From: an uncultured Treponema sp.
GTDB lineage: Bacteria; Spirochaetota; Spirochaetia; Treponematales; Treponemataceae
DNA: 64,000 nt
NCBI GenBank assembly: GCA_945877425.1
Contig: CAMCRZ010000002.1
Location: forward strand, 62,001 to 126,000
Direction of reading: 5' to 3'
Notes under the pieces: generated by a model
Told to the model about the DNA's origin: nothing
Seen by the model: only the letters and a program-made list of their open reading frames with translations
Databases searched by the model: none
Part shown: in pieces, positions 25,887 through 35,386 of the stretch
Numbering within the stretch: position 1 is the stretch's first letter
Layout: each line of letters starts with the position of its first letter
Program-made: the position numbers and the translations under genes

Positions 25887-26630
25887 ATGACAGAAACAAA
25901 TATTGCTGAAAACTTTAAAATTGTAAGGCAGCAGATTAATGAAGCAGAGAAAAAATGCGGCAGAAAAGAAGGCAGCGTAAAACTTTGCGCTGTAAGCAAA
26001 TTTCATCCGGTTGAAGAAATAGAAGAAGCTTTAAAATGCAGTCAGATTTTGTTTGGAGAAAACCGTGTGCAGGAAGCTTATTCAAAATTTTCAGCTTTAA
26101 AGGAAAAAGGCTTTAACAATCTGCAGCTTCACTTAATCGGTGCATTGCAGTCAAATAAAGTAAAGAAAGCCTGTGAAATTTCTTGTGCCATTGAATCTGT
26201 GGACAGAGAAAGTCTTTTGCCAGAAATTGAAAAGCACTGCAGTTTTTTTAATAAAACAATGGAAGTTTTTTTTGAGCTTCACACTGGAGAAGATTCAAAA
26301 AGCGGATTTAAAAGCGAAGATGAAATTCTTTTTTGTGCAGAAAAAATTGCTTCAGGAAAATTTCCTCATGTAAACCTTACAGGCCTTATGACTATGGCAC
26401 CTTTTACAGAAGATGAAGCTCTCATTCGTAAGTCATTTTCTTCTCTAAGGAATTTAAAGGAAAAACTCAACGTTTCTTTTCCCCAGCTTCCTGTTAAAGA
26501 GCTTAGCATGGGAATGTCCGGAGATTTTAAAATTGCAATAGAAGAAGGCAGCACAATTGTCCGCATAGGCACTTCATTGTTCGGCAGGAGAGATTATTCT
26601 GGAACTGAAAATCAGGGTGTAAATGCTTAG
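25887..26630 (+). CDS. YggS/YlmE-family PLP homeostasis protein
   Basis: About 247 residues from the ATG at 25887 with AAGGAA upstream; an earlier in-frame ATG lies inside rsmA. Motifs: LCAVSKFHPVEEIEEAL (PLP lysine region), FGENRVQEAYSKF, LHLIGALQSNKVKKA and the C-terminal SMGMSGDFKIAIEEGSTIVRIGTSLFG. Family members bind pyridoxal phosphate and balance PLP pools without a known catalytic activity. It is 22 bp after rsmA and abuts the next gene. Confidence 0.93.
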   Translation: MTETNIAENFKIVRQQINEAEKKCGRKEGSVKLCAVSKFHPVEEIEEALKCSQILFGENRVQEAYSKFSALKEKGFNNLQLHLIGALQSNKVKKACEISCAIESVDRESLLPEIEKHCSFFNKTMEVFFELHTGEDSKSGFKSEDEILFCAEKIASGKFPHVNLTGLMTMAPFTEDEALIRKSFSSLRNLKEKLNVSFPQLPVKELSMGMSGDFKIAIEEGSTIVRIGTSLFGRRDYSGTENQGVNA

Positions 26631-27116
26631 ATGAAAAAATACTTTTCTTCAGTAATTTTAGTTTTCTTCCTCACTTTTTCCTGTACAAGCGGAATTCTTT
26701 TTGCAGAAACTTCATCAACTACACCTGAACCTTATAAAGAAGATGAATTTCCTCAGTGGGCACATGATTTAAGGCGGACTGAAATAATAACTTTCGGCTC
26801 CCTTCCTTTCGTAACGTTAGGCGTTTCCATTGGCTACGGTGCTTACGGATATTTTACGGGAGAATTCAGCAGTTTTCCAAACCCTTTGGATAAAAGTACA
26901 GATTCATTTTCAAGCTGGCAGCAGTTTAAGATTTTTGCAACGTCTTTAGGCATAAGTGCAGGTCTTGGAACATTGGATCTGGCAATTACGCTTATTAAAC
27001 GCAGAAAAGCAAAAAAGAAGCAGCAGCTTTTGGAAGAAAGCAGCACACGGGTAAACGTAAGACCTTTGAAAGAGCCTTTGTTTACAGTTGTAGATGAAAT
27101 ACCGGAAGAAGAATAA
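26631..27116 (+). CDS. Small exported or membrane protein of unknown function
   Basis: 161 residues. The N-terminal signal (KKYFSSVILVFFLTFSC) includes a possible lipobox (LTFSC); alternatively it is cleaved near FAE. One or two further hydrophobic segments follow (SLPFVTLGVSIGYGAYGYF and FATSLGISAGLGTLDLAITL), then a basic stretch (KRRKAKKK). Family not recognised. The ATG follows the yggS stop directly, and its stop overlaps the next ATG, so it is translationally coupled to the pseudouridine synthase. Confidence 0.65.
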   Translation: MKKYFSSVILVFFLTFSCTSGILFAETSSTTPEPYKEDEFPQWAHDLRRTEIITFGSLPFVTLGVSIGYGAYGYFTGEFSSFPNPLDKSTDSFSSWQQFKIFATSLGISAGLGTLDLAITLIKRRKAKKKQQLLEESSTRVNVRPLKEPLFTVVDEIPEEE

Positions 27117-28096
27117 TGGCATTTTGGAATATAAAAGTAAGTGACGATTACAGCAAAAGCGAACGCCTTGATAAATATATTTCGACAGTTAACCCTGACA
27201 TGAACAGAAGCAAATTAAAGGCAGGACTTATGGAACTTCTTGTAAACGGAAAAAAGCAGAAAGTGTCCTATAAAGTAAAAGCCGGCGATTTGATTTACTT
27301 GCAGTGGGAAGACAATATTCCTGATGACATTGAACCTGAAAACATTCCTCTTGACATTATTTATGAAGATGATGATGTTTGTGTTGTAAATAAAAAACAG
27401 GGCATGGTAACTCATCCAGCCTGCGGCAACTGGAGCGGAACTTTAGTAAATGCACTTCTTTACCATTGGGGAAGGGATTCCGTTCATCAGCTAAAAACAG
27501 GAACAGAAAGCGAAATTGCTTTAAGGCGCAGACCAGGCATTGTTCACAGACTTGATAAAGATACGTCAGGAATCATCATTACAGCTAAAAATCGTGATTC
27601 ACTTCAGTGGCTAAGCGATCAGTTTAAAAATCATTCATCCATTACAAAAGAATACATCTGCATCTGCTTTGGAAGGCCTCATCATAAAAAAGGAAAAATT
27701 GTAACTCATCTCGTAAGGGACAGCCGTGACAGACACAAGTTTAAAGCCGTAACAGACACAACAGAAGGCAAAGTTGCAGTTTCTTACTACAAATGCATTG
27801 CCTGTTACGGAGAATATTCTTTAATGCGCGTGCGGATTTTGACAGGCAGAACTCACCAGATTCGTGTCCACATGAAGCATTTGAACTGTCCTATTTTAGG
27901 CGATTCCCTTTATTACAAAACTGATAAAAAATTTCCCAACGCTACTTTAATGCTTCACTCAAGACTTTTAAGGATAAAGCTTCCGGGAAAAAGTGTTCAT
28001 TCTGAATTTAAAACACCTGTTCCAAAGCGTTTTTCCAATGTACTGAAAATTTTAAGGCGTGATTTTCCCAAAACAATTTTAAGTGACAGTCGTTAG
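27116..28096 (+). CDS. RluA-family pseudouridine synthase (RluD-like)
   Basis: 326 residues. An N-terminal S4 domain (SERLDKYISTVNPDMNRSKLKAGLMELLVNGK) precedes the catalytic domain with HRLDKDTSG (catalytic Asp) and the ILTGRTHQIRVHM motif. S4 plus RluA domains is the RluD/RluC architecture, which modifies 23S rRNA helix 69 or neighbouring sites. Its ATG overlaps the stop of the preceding gene by 1 bp. Confidence 0.9.
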   Translation: MAFWNIKVSDDYSKSERLDKYISTVNPDMNRSKLKAGLMELLVNGKKQKVSYKVKAGDLIYLQWEDNIPDDIEPENIPLDIIYEDDDVCVVNKKQGMVTHPACGNWSGTLVNALLYHWGRDSVHQLKTGTESEIALRRRPGIVHRLDKDTSGIIITAKNRDSLQWLSDQFKNHSSITKEYICICFGRPHHKKGKIVTHLVRDSRDRHKFKAVTDTTEGKVAVSYYKCIACYGEYSLMRVRILTGRTHQIRVHMKHLNCPILGDSLYYKTDKKFPNATLMLHSRLLRIKLPGKSVHSEFKTPVPKRFSNVLKILRRDFPKTILSDSR

Positions 28097-28130
28097 AACA
28101 GTTTTAAGTTTTTTTTAAAGGCAAAAAATT

Positions 28131-28916
28131 ATGTGTGAAAATAAAGTTTGTGAAAAAAAAATAAAAGTTTTGTCAGCACCGTCAGAAAATCAGCCTTTTG
28201 CAGTAATATACAAGCCTTCAGGACTTCCAAGCGCACCTTTAAAACCTTCTGAAAACAGTGCCAGCGTTCAGTGCGAAGAACTTTTCCCTGAAATAAAAAA
28301 TGTCTGCGGTAAAAAAGAAATAGAGCACGGACTTTTGCATAGAATTGACACCGATACTCAGGGAATTCTGCTTCTGGCTTCTACTCAAAAAGCCTACGAT
28401 TTTCTTTGCAGGGAACAGTCTGAAATGAATTTCATAAAAACTTATAAAGCAAAATGCGTTTACTGCGAGGACAAATCTTTTCTTAAAGAAGAAGGCTTTC
28501 CTCCTTTAACTTTATCAGAAAAGCTTAAGATTGAATCTTTTGTTTCTGAGCCGGAAAGTAAAACTCTTAGTTTAACGCTTAACTCTTTTTTCAGACCTTT
28601 CGGCATTAAAAACAAAGCTGTTCGTCCTGTTACAGATGAAAGTTCTGCAGCTGCATTAAAAAAGTCTGGAAAAATCATCTACACTACGGAAATACTTTTA
28701 ACTAAAGGCGAAAAAAACTCACACTTTACTGCAGAGTGCAGGATTGCAAAAGGTTATCGCCATCAAGTGCGCTGTCACTTAAGCTGGGCTGGTTTTCCCA
28801 TAAAAGGAGACAGTCTGTATAATTTCACTGATAATGAAGAAGAGTTTTATTTTGTTGCAAGCGGAATAAAGTTCAGGAATCCTGCTGACGGAAAATGGAT
28901 TGAATTCAGTATTTAA
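28131..28916 (+). CDS. Second RluA-family pseudouridine synthase, no S4 domain
   Basis: 261 residues without an S4 domain. The core shows AVIYKPSGLPSAP, the catalytic HRIDTDTQG (Asp in the second half of HRxDxxTxG) and KGYRHQVRCHL in place of TGRTHQIRVH. It lies 34 bp after the RluD-like gene, so two paralogous enzymes sit side by side. Its target cannot be read from sequence. Confidence 0.85.
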   Translation: MCENKVCEKKIKVLSAPSENQPFAVIYKPSGLPSAPLKPSENSASVQCEELFPEIKNVCGKKEIEHGLLHRIDTDTQGILLLASTQKAYDFLCREQSEMNFIKTYKAKCVYCEDKSFLKEEGFPPLTLSEKLKIESFVSEPESKTLSLTLNSFFRPFGIKNKAVRPVTDESSAAALKKSGKIIYTTEILLTKGEKNSHFTAECRIAKGYRHQVRCHLSWAGFPIKGDSLYNFTDNEEEFYFVASGIKFRNPADGKWIEFSI

Positions 28917-28922
28917 AAGAAG

Positions 28923-29006
28923 TGCCCGCAGGGGGACTTGAACCCCCATGAGATTGCTCTCACTAGGACCTGAACCTAGCGCGTCTGCCAATTCCGCCAT
29001 CCGGGC
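28923..29006 (-). tRNA. tRNA-Leu (anticodon CAG)
   Basis: On the minus strand, an 84-nt class II tRNA. The anticodon stem CTAGG/CCTAG holds loop TTCAGGT (anticodon CAG). The long variable arm is TGAGA-GCAA-TCTCA and the T arm GGGGG/CCCCC holds TTCAAGT. The acceptor stem GCCCGGA/TGCGGGC has a G-G mismatch at pair 6-67. The discriminator is A. Confidence 0.93.
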
Positions 29007-29017
29007 AATGTTTAACA

Positions 29018-29046
29018 ATTATAATTTTTTATAAATTAAGTGTCAA
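29018..29046 (-). promoter_or_regulatory. Promoter of tRNA-Leu
   Basis: On the minus strand, perfect TTGACA (29041-29046), 17-nt spacer, perfect TATAAT (29018-29023). Confidence 0.85.
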
Positions 29047-29071
29047 TAATCTGGAGTAAATCTGGAGTAAA

Positions 29072-29464
29072 TTATTGGCATCTTATAAAAAGCACAATAA
29101 ACAAAGCAATAAGTACTGCAACACATACGGCAAAAAGCCAGGCCGGAGCATCGTTTCCGGAACTTCCGTTTGATTTTTTTTCGTAAGAGTCAAATGCATT
29201 TCTTATAGCTTTTCTTGACCTGGAAGAAAGTTTTTTCTTTTCATGTTTTGCTTCAGTTTTATCAGAAGAAAAAGAATTTCCCACAGCGTAATGGCACTTA
29301 GGGCAGCCGTTTTTAAAAGTATTCTGATTTCCAGTAAAACCGCATTGAGGACATCGGACTGCAGCAAAAAACCTTCCGCACTTTTTACAGAACTTTGCAT
29401 CAGAAGGAACTTCTTCACCGCAGCTTTCGCAAAAATATTTTGGCTTAGTATTGGAATTTTTCAT
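29072..29464 (-). CDS. Zinc-ribbon protein with C-terminal membrane anchor
   Basis: 130 residues. Three CxxC pairs plus a CPKC pair are visible (CESC, CKKC, CPQC, CPKC), forming two zinc ribbons in the first 65 residues. A basic, Ser/Lys-rich linker follows, then one C-terminal membrane segment (WLFAVCVAVLIALFIVLFI). It is tail-anchored with the zinc ribbons probably cytoplasmic. Its start overlaps the stop of the upstream gene at 29464. Function unknown. Confidence 0.75.
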   Translation of the reverse strand: MKNSNTKPKYFCESCGEEVPSDAKFCKKCGRFFAAVRCPQCGFTGNQNTFKNGCPKCHYAVGNSFSSDKTEAKHEKKKLSSRSRKAIRNAFDSYEKKSNGSSGNDAPAWLFAVCVAVLIALFIVLFIRCQ

Positions 29465-30420
29465 TATTCAGTTCCAAGATTATCTACAGTGTAATCAAAA
29501 ATCTGCCATATTCCGTCTCTCTGTCGTACAAAATAAGTATAGCGCTTTTTTTCAAAATAATTGTCGTTTTTAAACCATTCAATTACTTTAACAGAACCTT
29601 CGTTTTGAGTATAAGTTGTAGTTTCAATTTCAAACTTGTGCGGAATGGCAACAATGTCAGTGTCAATACGGCTCTGCATTAAATCAGCTTTATAGGAACG
29701 CAGCATGTCAGCTCTTTCGTAAGCACTTACTGAATTATATTTTCTGCTTCGTACAGGATCTCTTTTAAGCATCTCTTCCAAATCCATGTAAAGAAAATAC
29801 TGATCCCACAAATTTTTCTGCTTTGCAATAATCGTCTGCTCAACAACTTTATCAGGACTTATGGCTTCCGGCTGTAAAACTGCAGAAGAAGAATTTGAAA
29901 CAGGTAGCACAGAAGATGAAGCTACAGAAGGAGAAGGGCGTATTTCAAGGCTAAGTCTGTTTGAAGTAAAGCTTGTAGTTTTGTTTTTGTAAAGTTCAGG
30001 ATAAAACTTCAGTTCAACGTAATAAATTGAAGGCTCCAGAATATCAAGATAATCCTTTAGATTTTCTATAAAAGAATATTCTTCACCAGGTTCAAGTGAA
30101 ATTTCCCTGAAGTAAATTGTCTGGTTGGTAGTGCGTTTTCTTACAAGATTTTGCGTAGAAGGCAGCTTTGTATTTTTAACATTAAATGCATTGAAATCAA
30201 TTGAAAACATTCTGTCATCAGCAAGTTTAAAGCGCAAGGTTTCGCTTCCTGTATTTGAAACGGTTATGTGAACATAAACAGGATTGTCTGATGAATTTCC
30301 CGGATAATACATCGTTCTGTCGTAAAATCTTATAGCTACTTCTGCATTTGAACTTTGAGCGTATACTGTATGGGCAAAAATAAATAAAAAAGCTATAATT
30401 CCGATAAATGTACGTTTCAC
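29464..30420 (-). CDS. Exported protein of unknown function
   Basis: About 318 residues from a GTG at 30420, chosen because GAGGAG lies 7 nt upstream; a longer in-frame reading to 30465 lacks this. Signal peptide KRTFIGIIAFLFIFAHTVYA with cleavage before QSS. An N-terminal beta-rich part (about residues 25-165) looks like an immunoglobulin-like or DUF-type sandwich (VYVHITVSNTGSETLRF). A Ser/Val-rich linker leads to a C-terminal part ending with RDGIWQIFDYTVDNLG. Not recognised further. A TATAAT box (plus-strand 30437-30442) precedes the start. Confidence 0.7.
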   Translation of the reverse strand: MKRTFIGIIAFLFIFAHTVYAQSSNAEVAIRFYDRTMYYPGNSSDNPVYVHITVSNTGSETLRFKLADDRMFSIDFNAFNVKNTKLPSTQNLVRKRTTNQTIYFREISLEPGEEYSFIENLKDYLDILEPSIYYVELKFYPELYKNKTTSFTSNRLSLEIRPSPSVASSSVLPVSNSSSAVLQPEAISPDKVVEQTIIAKQKNLWDQYFLYMDLEEMLKRDPVRSRKYNSVSAYERADMLRSYKADLMQSRIDTDIVAIPHKFEIETTTYTQNEGSVKVIEWFKNDNYFEKKRYTYFVRQRDGIWQIFDYTVDNLGTE

Positions 30421-30521
30421 AATAATACTCCTCGCTATTATATCGGCATAAAAATGTAAATACATAATTTATTTCTTTTAGTTTTAAAAATATTGCAGAA
30501 TTACAAAATACGGAGAAAAAA

Positions 30522-33500
30522 ATGTCTGATAATATTACAGAAAATGTTCTTGTTCCACTTTTATCTTCATGGAAAAGCTTTCATGACTGCGTTAATTCCT
30601 GTGCAGACGGCAATTCAATTTTTCCTGCTGACGTTACAGGTTTAAAGGGCGCACTTACTGATTTTTTTATTGCTGAATTTTACAGGCGCAGCAGGCTTAA
30701 CCTTATTCACAAGGAACATTCTCTTGGAAAAACATACCAGCACCAGAATGATTTTATTATCGTTACTCCAACTCAAAAAGAATCAAATGAAGTAGAAACT
30801 GACCTGCAGGCAATTTTCGGCGACAAGGCTGAAGTTCTTAAGCTTTCATGGTGGGAAATGCTTCCTTATAGAAAAGCTGCAGTAGGTTCGGCAGTGTTTG
30901 GAGAAAGGGCAGGCGTTCTTGCAAAACTTGCAAACAAGAATTTAAAGGCTGACAAACCGCGTTTTTTCGTAATAAACCAGCGTTCTCTTTTAACTCCTGT
31001 TCCTCCACCGGAATATATAAGGAAGCTTTCATTCAGGCTTTCCAAAGGTCAGTCTTTTGCCATAGAAGATTTAGTTGAAAAACTGACTCTTTCCGGTTAC
31101 ATTCGTGTTAGCCGTGTAAGCGTTAAGGGAGAATTTGCCCTTCGTGGTGAAGTTCTTGACGTTTTTCTTTGCAGTGAAAATTTTCCATTCAGAATAGTTT
31201 TTGATTTTGAAACTATCGAAAACATAAAAATATTTGACACAGACAGTCAGTCTACAAAAAAATCAGTTGATTCAATAATAATTTATCCTATGAAGGAAGT
31301 TGTCTGGAACGATGAACTTGTTGAAAAACTGGAGCATATTCTTGAACAGGAAGATAAGGAAGGAATACTTAACGATTTTGCCAGTTACGATGCCTACAGA
31401 AAGACTAACGACCGTTCGTATGTGGAAAACAATCAGGCTGAAAATGAAAACAACCAGACGTTCGTAAGTTCCCCTGATGAAACTAACGAGGGGAAGCCTG
31501 AGTCCGTACATTTAGCACTCAGCGAAAAAGGCCGTGAAAAAAAGGAAACGCTTTTAACTGAACTTTCTGTAAAAAAACAAAGTGAAGGAGAAGAACTTTT
31601 TTACGGTATTCTCTGGGACAGGCAATATTCCGTTCTTGACTACATCAGCGAAGATACAGCTGTTTTTTACTTAGATTATGACCGTCTTGTAAACGGAAAA
31701 AAACTTCTGGAAAACGAATACGCTCTTTCTTACAGAACAGAAAGGCAGAACTTTCCGGTTTTAATGCCAAAGTATATGCTTTTTGATTTTGAAACCCTGC
31801 AGAAAAGCCACAAATCTTCCATACGCTTTAGAAGTTTAGAAACTATGGAACTGGCAGAACAGGACAATGCTCTTAATATTGAAAGTGAAGTTTCACAAAG
31901 TTTTTTCGGAAACATTGCATATTTAAAAGAAAAAGTTTCTTCTCTTCAAAAAGAAAAGTGGCACATTTTTGTCTTTGCTGATAACGAAAATCAGTCTTTG
32001 CGCATAAAGCAGATTTTGTCAGATTTTATTCAGGTAAATGACAGTGAACTTTTTCCGTTAGAAATTATTCCTGAAGCCATAAGTCAGGGATTTTCCATTG
32101 CCGAAGAAAAAATTCTCGTTATTCAGGAAAATGAAATTTTCGGCAGAAAAAAAACAGTTCCAAAATCCATCAGAAATGCAAAATCTAAAGTAATTGATAC
32201 CTTTGTTGAGCTTAGCCCGGGTGATTATGTTGTTCACGTAAATTACGGTATCGGTCTTTTTAAGGGAATTGAGCGCATAAAATCCATGGGCACAGAAAGA
32301 GATTACATTAAGCTGGAATATGCTGATGAAGAATGTGCCTATGTTCCGATTGAGCAGGTTAACCTTGTACAGCGTTACATTGGAAACGAAAATGAAAAGC
32401 CTAAAGTTGACCGCATCGGAAGTAAAAGCTGGAGTGCCAGAAAAGCAAGGGTTCAGCAGAAAGTTGAAGAAGTTGCCAATCAGCTGATAGCACTTTATTC
32501 AAAACGTCAGGCTTCAAGAGGATTTGCTTTTCCTAAAGACACTGAATGGAATGTTGCATTTGAAGCAGCTTTTCCTTACGAAGATACGCCTGATCAGTTA
32601 ACTGCAACTGAAGAAATAAAGGCTGACATGGAGCGTCCTGTTCCAATGGATCGTCTTGTTTGCGGTGATGTAGGTTACGGTAAAACTGAAATTGCAATGC
32701 GAGCAGCGTTTAAAGCCGTAATGGGCGGAAAACAAGTTGCATTCCTTGCTCCAACTACAATTCTTGCAGAACAGCATTACGAAAACTGCATTGAACGGTT
32801 TAAAAACTTTCCTGTTCACATTGCGCAGCTTTCAAGATTTATTTCTCCTGCCGAACAAAAGCGTACGATTGCAGCACTTGGTGAAGGAAAAATAGACATT
32901 CTTGTAGGAACGCACCGCATTTTGCAGAGGGACGTAAAATACAGGGATTTAGGGCTTCTTATAATAGACGAAGAACAGCGTTTCGGCGTAAAAGATAAGG
33001 AGCGTCTTAAAGAAATAAAGCATAACATAGACTGTCTTGCCATGAGTGCAACACCTATTCCACGAACACTTAACATGAGCCTTCTTAAAATAAGGGATAT
33101 GAGCCTTCTTACAACACCGCCTCAAAACAGACAGTCCATAGAAACAGTTATAGAAAGTTACAACGATGAAAAAATTGCTCAGGCTGTACGCAAGGAAGTT
33201 CAGCGTGGAGGACAGGTTTTCTACCTTCACAATAGAGTTGAAACTCTTGAAGATACAAGGCGTCATCTTGAAAACATTATGCCTGAAATGCTTGTAGACA
33301 TTGCTCACGGTCAGATGTCAAGTGAACAGCTGGACGATATTTTCCACAGATTTAAAATGGGCGGATTTAACATTTTAGTTGCTACAACAATTATTGAAAA
33401 CGGAATTGATATTCCCAACGTCAACACAATAATTATTGACAGGGCAGATATGTACGGCGTAAGTCAGTTGTATCAGCTTAGAGGGCGTGTAGGCAGAAGT

Positions 33501-34205
33501 GACAGAAAGGCTTATGCTTACCTGTTTTATCCTGAAAATAAAGTGCTTACAGAAGTTGCAATGAAGAGGCTTCAGGTTATATCTGATTTTACTGAATTAG
33601 GTTCAGGCTTTAAAATTGCAATGAAAGATATGGAAATTCGCGGTGCAGGAAATCTTCTTGGAAAAGATCAGAGCGGAGAAGTGTATGCTGTAGGATTTGA
33701 AATGTATCTTCAGCTTTTAAATGCTGCCATTCAAAAACTTTCCAACGAAAACTGGCATGAAAAGGAAGATGTGCTTCTTGAACTGGAATATTCAGGCTTT
33801 ATTCCTGACACTTACATAAAAGATGCACAGACAAAAATGGAAATGTATAAGAAAATTGCAGCAATTCAGGAGCAGAAAGAACTTGATTCCATTTACTGCG
33901 AGCTTTTTGACCGTTTCGGACCAGTTCCTGATGAAGTAAACAGCCTGCTTTCAATTGCAAAAATAAGGATTATCTGTAACTTGCTGCAGATAAATTCCCT
34001 TAAAGAAAAAAAAGGCATTGTTACAGTTGAATTCGGCGAAGTAAGCAAAATCAGCATAGATAAGGTTTTAAAACTCATAAAAGTAAATCCAGGAAGAGTA
34101 TGGCTTGATCCGAAAATGCCTGGAAACATACTTATGAAAACTGAATCCATAGAACTTAAGGCAAAAAGTGAATTCATAAAAGAAAAACTGGAAAGTCTTG
34201 TATGA
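30522..34205 (+). CDS. mfd: Transcription-repair coupling factor Mfd
   Basis: 1227 residues. The N-terminal UvrB-like region (about 1-480) contains GEFALRGEVLDVF; the RNA-polymerase interaction domain follows near PGDYVVHVNYGIGLFKGIE; the RecG-like translocase has Walker A DVGYGKTEIAMRAAF, the DEEQ box IIDEEQRFGV, and motifs VATTIIENGIDIPN and QLRGRVGRSDRKAYAY; a TRCF C-terminal domain ends the protein. It removes stalled RNA polymerase and recruits UvrA. A Glu/Asn-rich insertion lies around residues 300-345. GGAG precedes the ATG. Confidence 0.96.
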   Translation: MSDNITENVLVPLLSSWKSFHDCVNSCADGNSIFPADVTGLKGALTDFFIAEFYRRSRLNLIHKEHSLGKTYQHQNDFIIVTPTQKESNEVETDLQAIFGDKAEVLKLSWWEMLPYRKAAVGSAVFGERAGVLAKLANKNLKADKPRFFVINQRSLLTPVPPPEYIRKLSFRLSKGQSFAIEDLVEKLTLSGYIRVSRVSVKGEFALRGEVLDVFLCSENFPFRIVFDFETIENIKIFDTDSQSTKKSVDSIIIYPMKEVVWNDELVEKLEHILEQEDKEGILNDFASYDAYRKTNDRSYVENNQAENENNQTFVSSPDETNEGKPESVHLALSEKGREKKETLLTELSVKKQSEGEELFYGILWDRQYSVLDYISEDTAVFYLDYDRLVNGKKLLENEYALSYRTERQNFPVLMPKYMLFDFETLQKSHKSSIRFRSLETMELAEQDNALNIESEVSQSFFGNIAYLKEKVSSLQKEKWHIFVFADNENQSLRIKQILSDFIQVNDSELFPLEIIPEAISQGFSIAEEKILVIQENEIFGRKKTVPKSIRNAKSKVIDTFVELSPGDYVVHVNYGIGLFKGIERIKSMGTERDYIKLEYADEECAYVPIEQVNLVQRYIGNENEKPKVDRIGSKSWSARKARVQQKVEEVANQLIALYSKRQASRGFAFPKDTEWNVAFEAAFPYEDTPDQLTATEEIKADMERPVPMDRLVCGDVGYGKTEIAMRAAFKAVMGGKQVAFLAPTTILAEQHYENCIERFKNFPVHIAQLSRFISPAEQKRTIAALGEGKIDILVGTHRILQRDVKYRDLGLLIIDEEQRFGVKDKERLKEIKHNIDCLAMSATPIPRTLNMSLLKIRDMSLLTTPPQNRQSIETVIESYNDEKIAQAVRKEVQRGGQVFYLHNRVETLEDTRRHLENIMPEMLVDIAHGQMSSEQLDDIFHRFKMGGFNILVATTIIENGIDIPNVNTIIIDRADMYGVSQLYQLRGRVGRSDRKAYAYLFYPENKVLTEVAMKRLQVISDFTELGSGFKIAMKDMEIRGAGNLLGKDQSGEVYAVGFEMYLQLLNAAIQKLSNENWHEKEDVLLELEYSGFIPDTYIKDAQTKMEMYKKIAAIQEQKELDSIYCELFDRFGPVPDEVNSLLSIAKIRIICNLLQINSLKEKKGIVTVEFGEVSKISIDKVLKLIKVNPGRVWLDPKMPGNILMKTESIELKAKSEFIKEKLESLV

Positions 34206-34237
34206 TGTTGATATAATTTAGGTAAACGGAGTTAAAT

Positions 34238-34795
34238 ATGGCAGATTATAAACTTAACAAAGAAGTTCGTGTGGCAATAAGCGGAAAATCAGGTTGCGGA
34301 AATACTACAGTTTCTACTTTGCTAAGCCAGAAACTTGGCATTACTTTGATAAATTACACATTTCGTCAGCTGGCAGCAGAAAAAGGACTTACCTTGCAGC
34401 AGGTGATTGAAAACGCCAAAACAGACGACAGTTACGATATTTACACTGACACTCACCAGGTTGAGCTTGCAAAAGAAACTTCATGCGTTTTGGGAAGCCG
34501 TCTTGCAATATGGATGCTGAAGGAAGCTGATCTTAAAGTTTATCTTCTTGCAAGTGATGATATACGTGCCTCAAGGATTTTAAACAGGGAAGGCGGAGAT
34601 ATTGAAGAGATAAAACGCTTTACTGCTTTCCGTGACAGTCAGGACAGTGCTCGTTACAAAAAATTATACAACATTGACAACACAGATTATTCTGCAGCTG
34701 ATATAGTTATTGACACTGCCGATAAAAATCCGGAACAGATAACGGAACTTATTATTGAAGAACTTATTAAAAAAAGCCTTATTTCAAGGAATTGA
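34238..34795 (+). CDS. Cytidylate-kinase-like nucleoside monophosphate kinase
   Basis: 185 residues of the short CMP kinase type (archaeal-like, Cmk-2). The P-loop is AISGKSGCGNTTVSTLLSQKLG; an unusual Asn replaces the Lys-Ser/Thr of a standard P-loop GKST/GKT. The NMP-binding region includes SRLAIWML, and YLLASDDIRASRILNREGGD resembles the LID. It should phosphorylate CMP/dCMP. It follows mfd after 32 bp with GGAG upstream. An adenylate-kinase-like paralogue is less likely. Confidence 0.7.
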   Translation: MADYKLNKEVRVAISGKSGCGNTTVSTLLSQKLGITLINYTFRQLAAEKGLTLQQVIENAKTDDSYDIYTDTHQVELAKETSCVLGSRLAIWMLKEADLKVYLLASDDIRASRILNREGGDIEEIKRFTAFRDSQDSARYKKLYNIDNTDYSAADIVIDTADKNPEQITELIIEELIKKSLISRN

Positions 34796-34803
34796 TTTAA
34801 AAC

Positions 34804-34836
34804 AAAAAAAACGCTGGAAGGAAAAACCATCCAGCG
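34804..34836 (-). terminator. Rho-independent terminator of leuD, possibly shared
   Basis: The stem CGCTGGA/TCCAGCG (34812-34836), extended by GG/CC around an A-rich loop, is followed on the minus strand by eight U residues. The T run is on the minus side, so it mainly serves leuC-leuD. Confidence 0.85.
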
Positions 34837-34852
34837 CCTCTTACTGAATTAA

Positions 34853-35386
34853 TTAATATTTACTGTCAGCGTAACCGATCCAGCCTTCATTTTCAATGAG
34901 AGCCTTTTCAAATCCTTCTAACTTAAAAACATAGCTTTTTGAAAGAGAACCTGCAATAAGCTTAACTTTCCAGGTGCCGTCTTCCTTCTGTTCAATTTTA
35001 CATTCAGTATCTTTATCTGCAAAAGTATGGAACATATCGTCTATGTCTTTTTTGTTCATATCAAGGGCAAGCAGACCACAGTTGTACATATTCTGACGGA
35101 AAATACGGGCGAAATTTACAGCTATAACTGTATAAATTCCATTTACTTCAAGTGCCCAAGGTGCGTGTTCACGGCTGGAACCACAGCCAAAATTTTCTCT
35201 TGTAATGATAACCTTTTTGCCGGCAATGTCTGTCTTTGGATTAAAACCTTCAAGTTTTAAATCTTCAAGAAGATAAGGTTTAAGAGCCTGCTTTGTGTTT
35301 TCTGTAAGATACTTAGCTGGAATGATTTCGTCAGTGTTTATGTCTGAGCGATCCAAAAAGAGAACTTGTCCACCAAACTGTTTCAT
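34853..35386 (-). CDS. leuD: 3-isopropylmalate dehydratase-type small subunit
   Basis: 177 residues, the short swivelling-domain subunit of the LeuCD type. Motifs: FLDRSDINTDEIIPAKYLT near the N-terminus and the GCGSSREHAPWAL substrate-binding block. It pairs with the large subunit encoded 122 bp upstream. The homoaconitase and 2,3-dimethylmalate dehydratase branches share this architecture, so the exact substrate is uncertain. Confidence 0.88.
   Translation of the reverse strand: MKQFGGQVLFLDRSDINTDEIIPAKYLTENTKQALKPYLLEDLKLEGFNPKTDIAGKKVIITRENFGCGSSREHAPWALEVNGIYTVIAVNFARIFRQNMYNCGLLALDMNKKDIDDMFHTFADKDTECKIEQKEDGTWKVKLIAGSLSKSYVFKLEGFEKALIENEGWIGYADSKY

Noticed and set aside
27116..28916. 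One pseudouridine synthase split by frameshift
   Set aside because: Both proteins have their own complete catalytic motif (HRLDKDTSG and HRIDTDTQG) and their own starts, so they are two genes.
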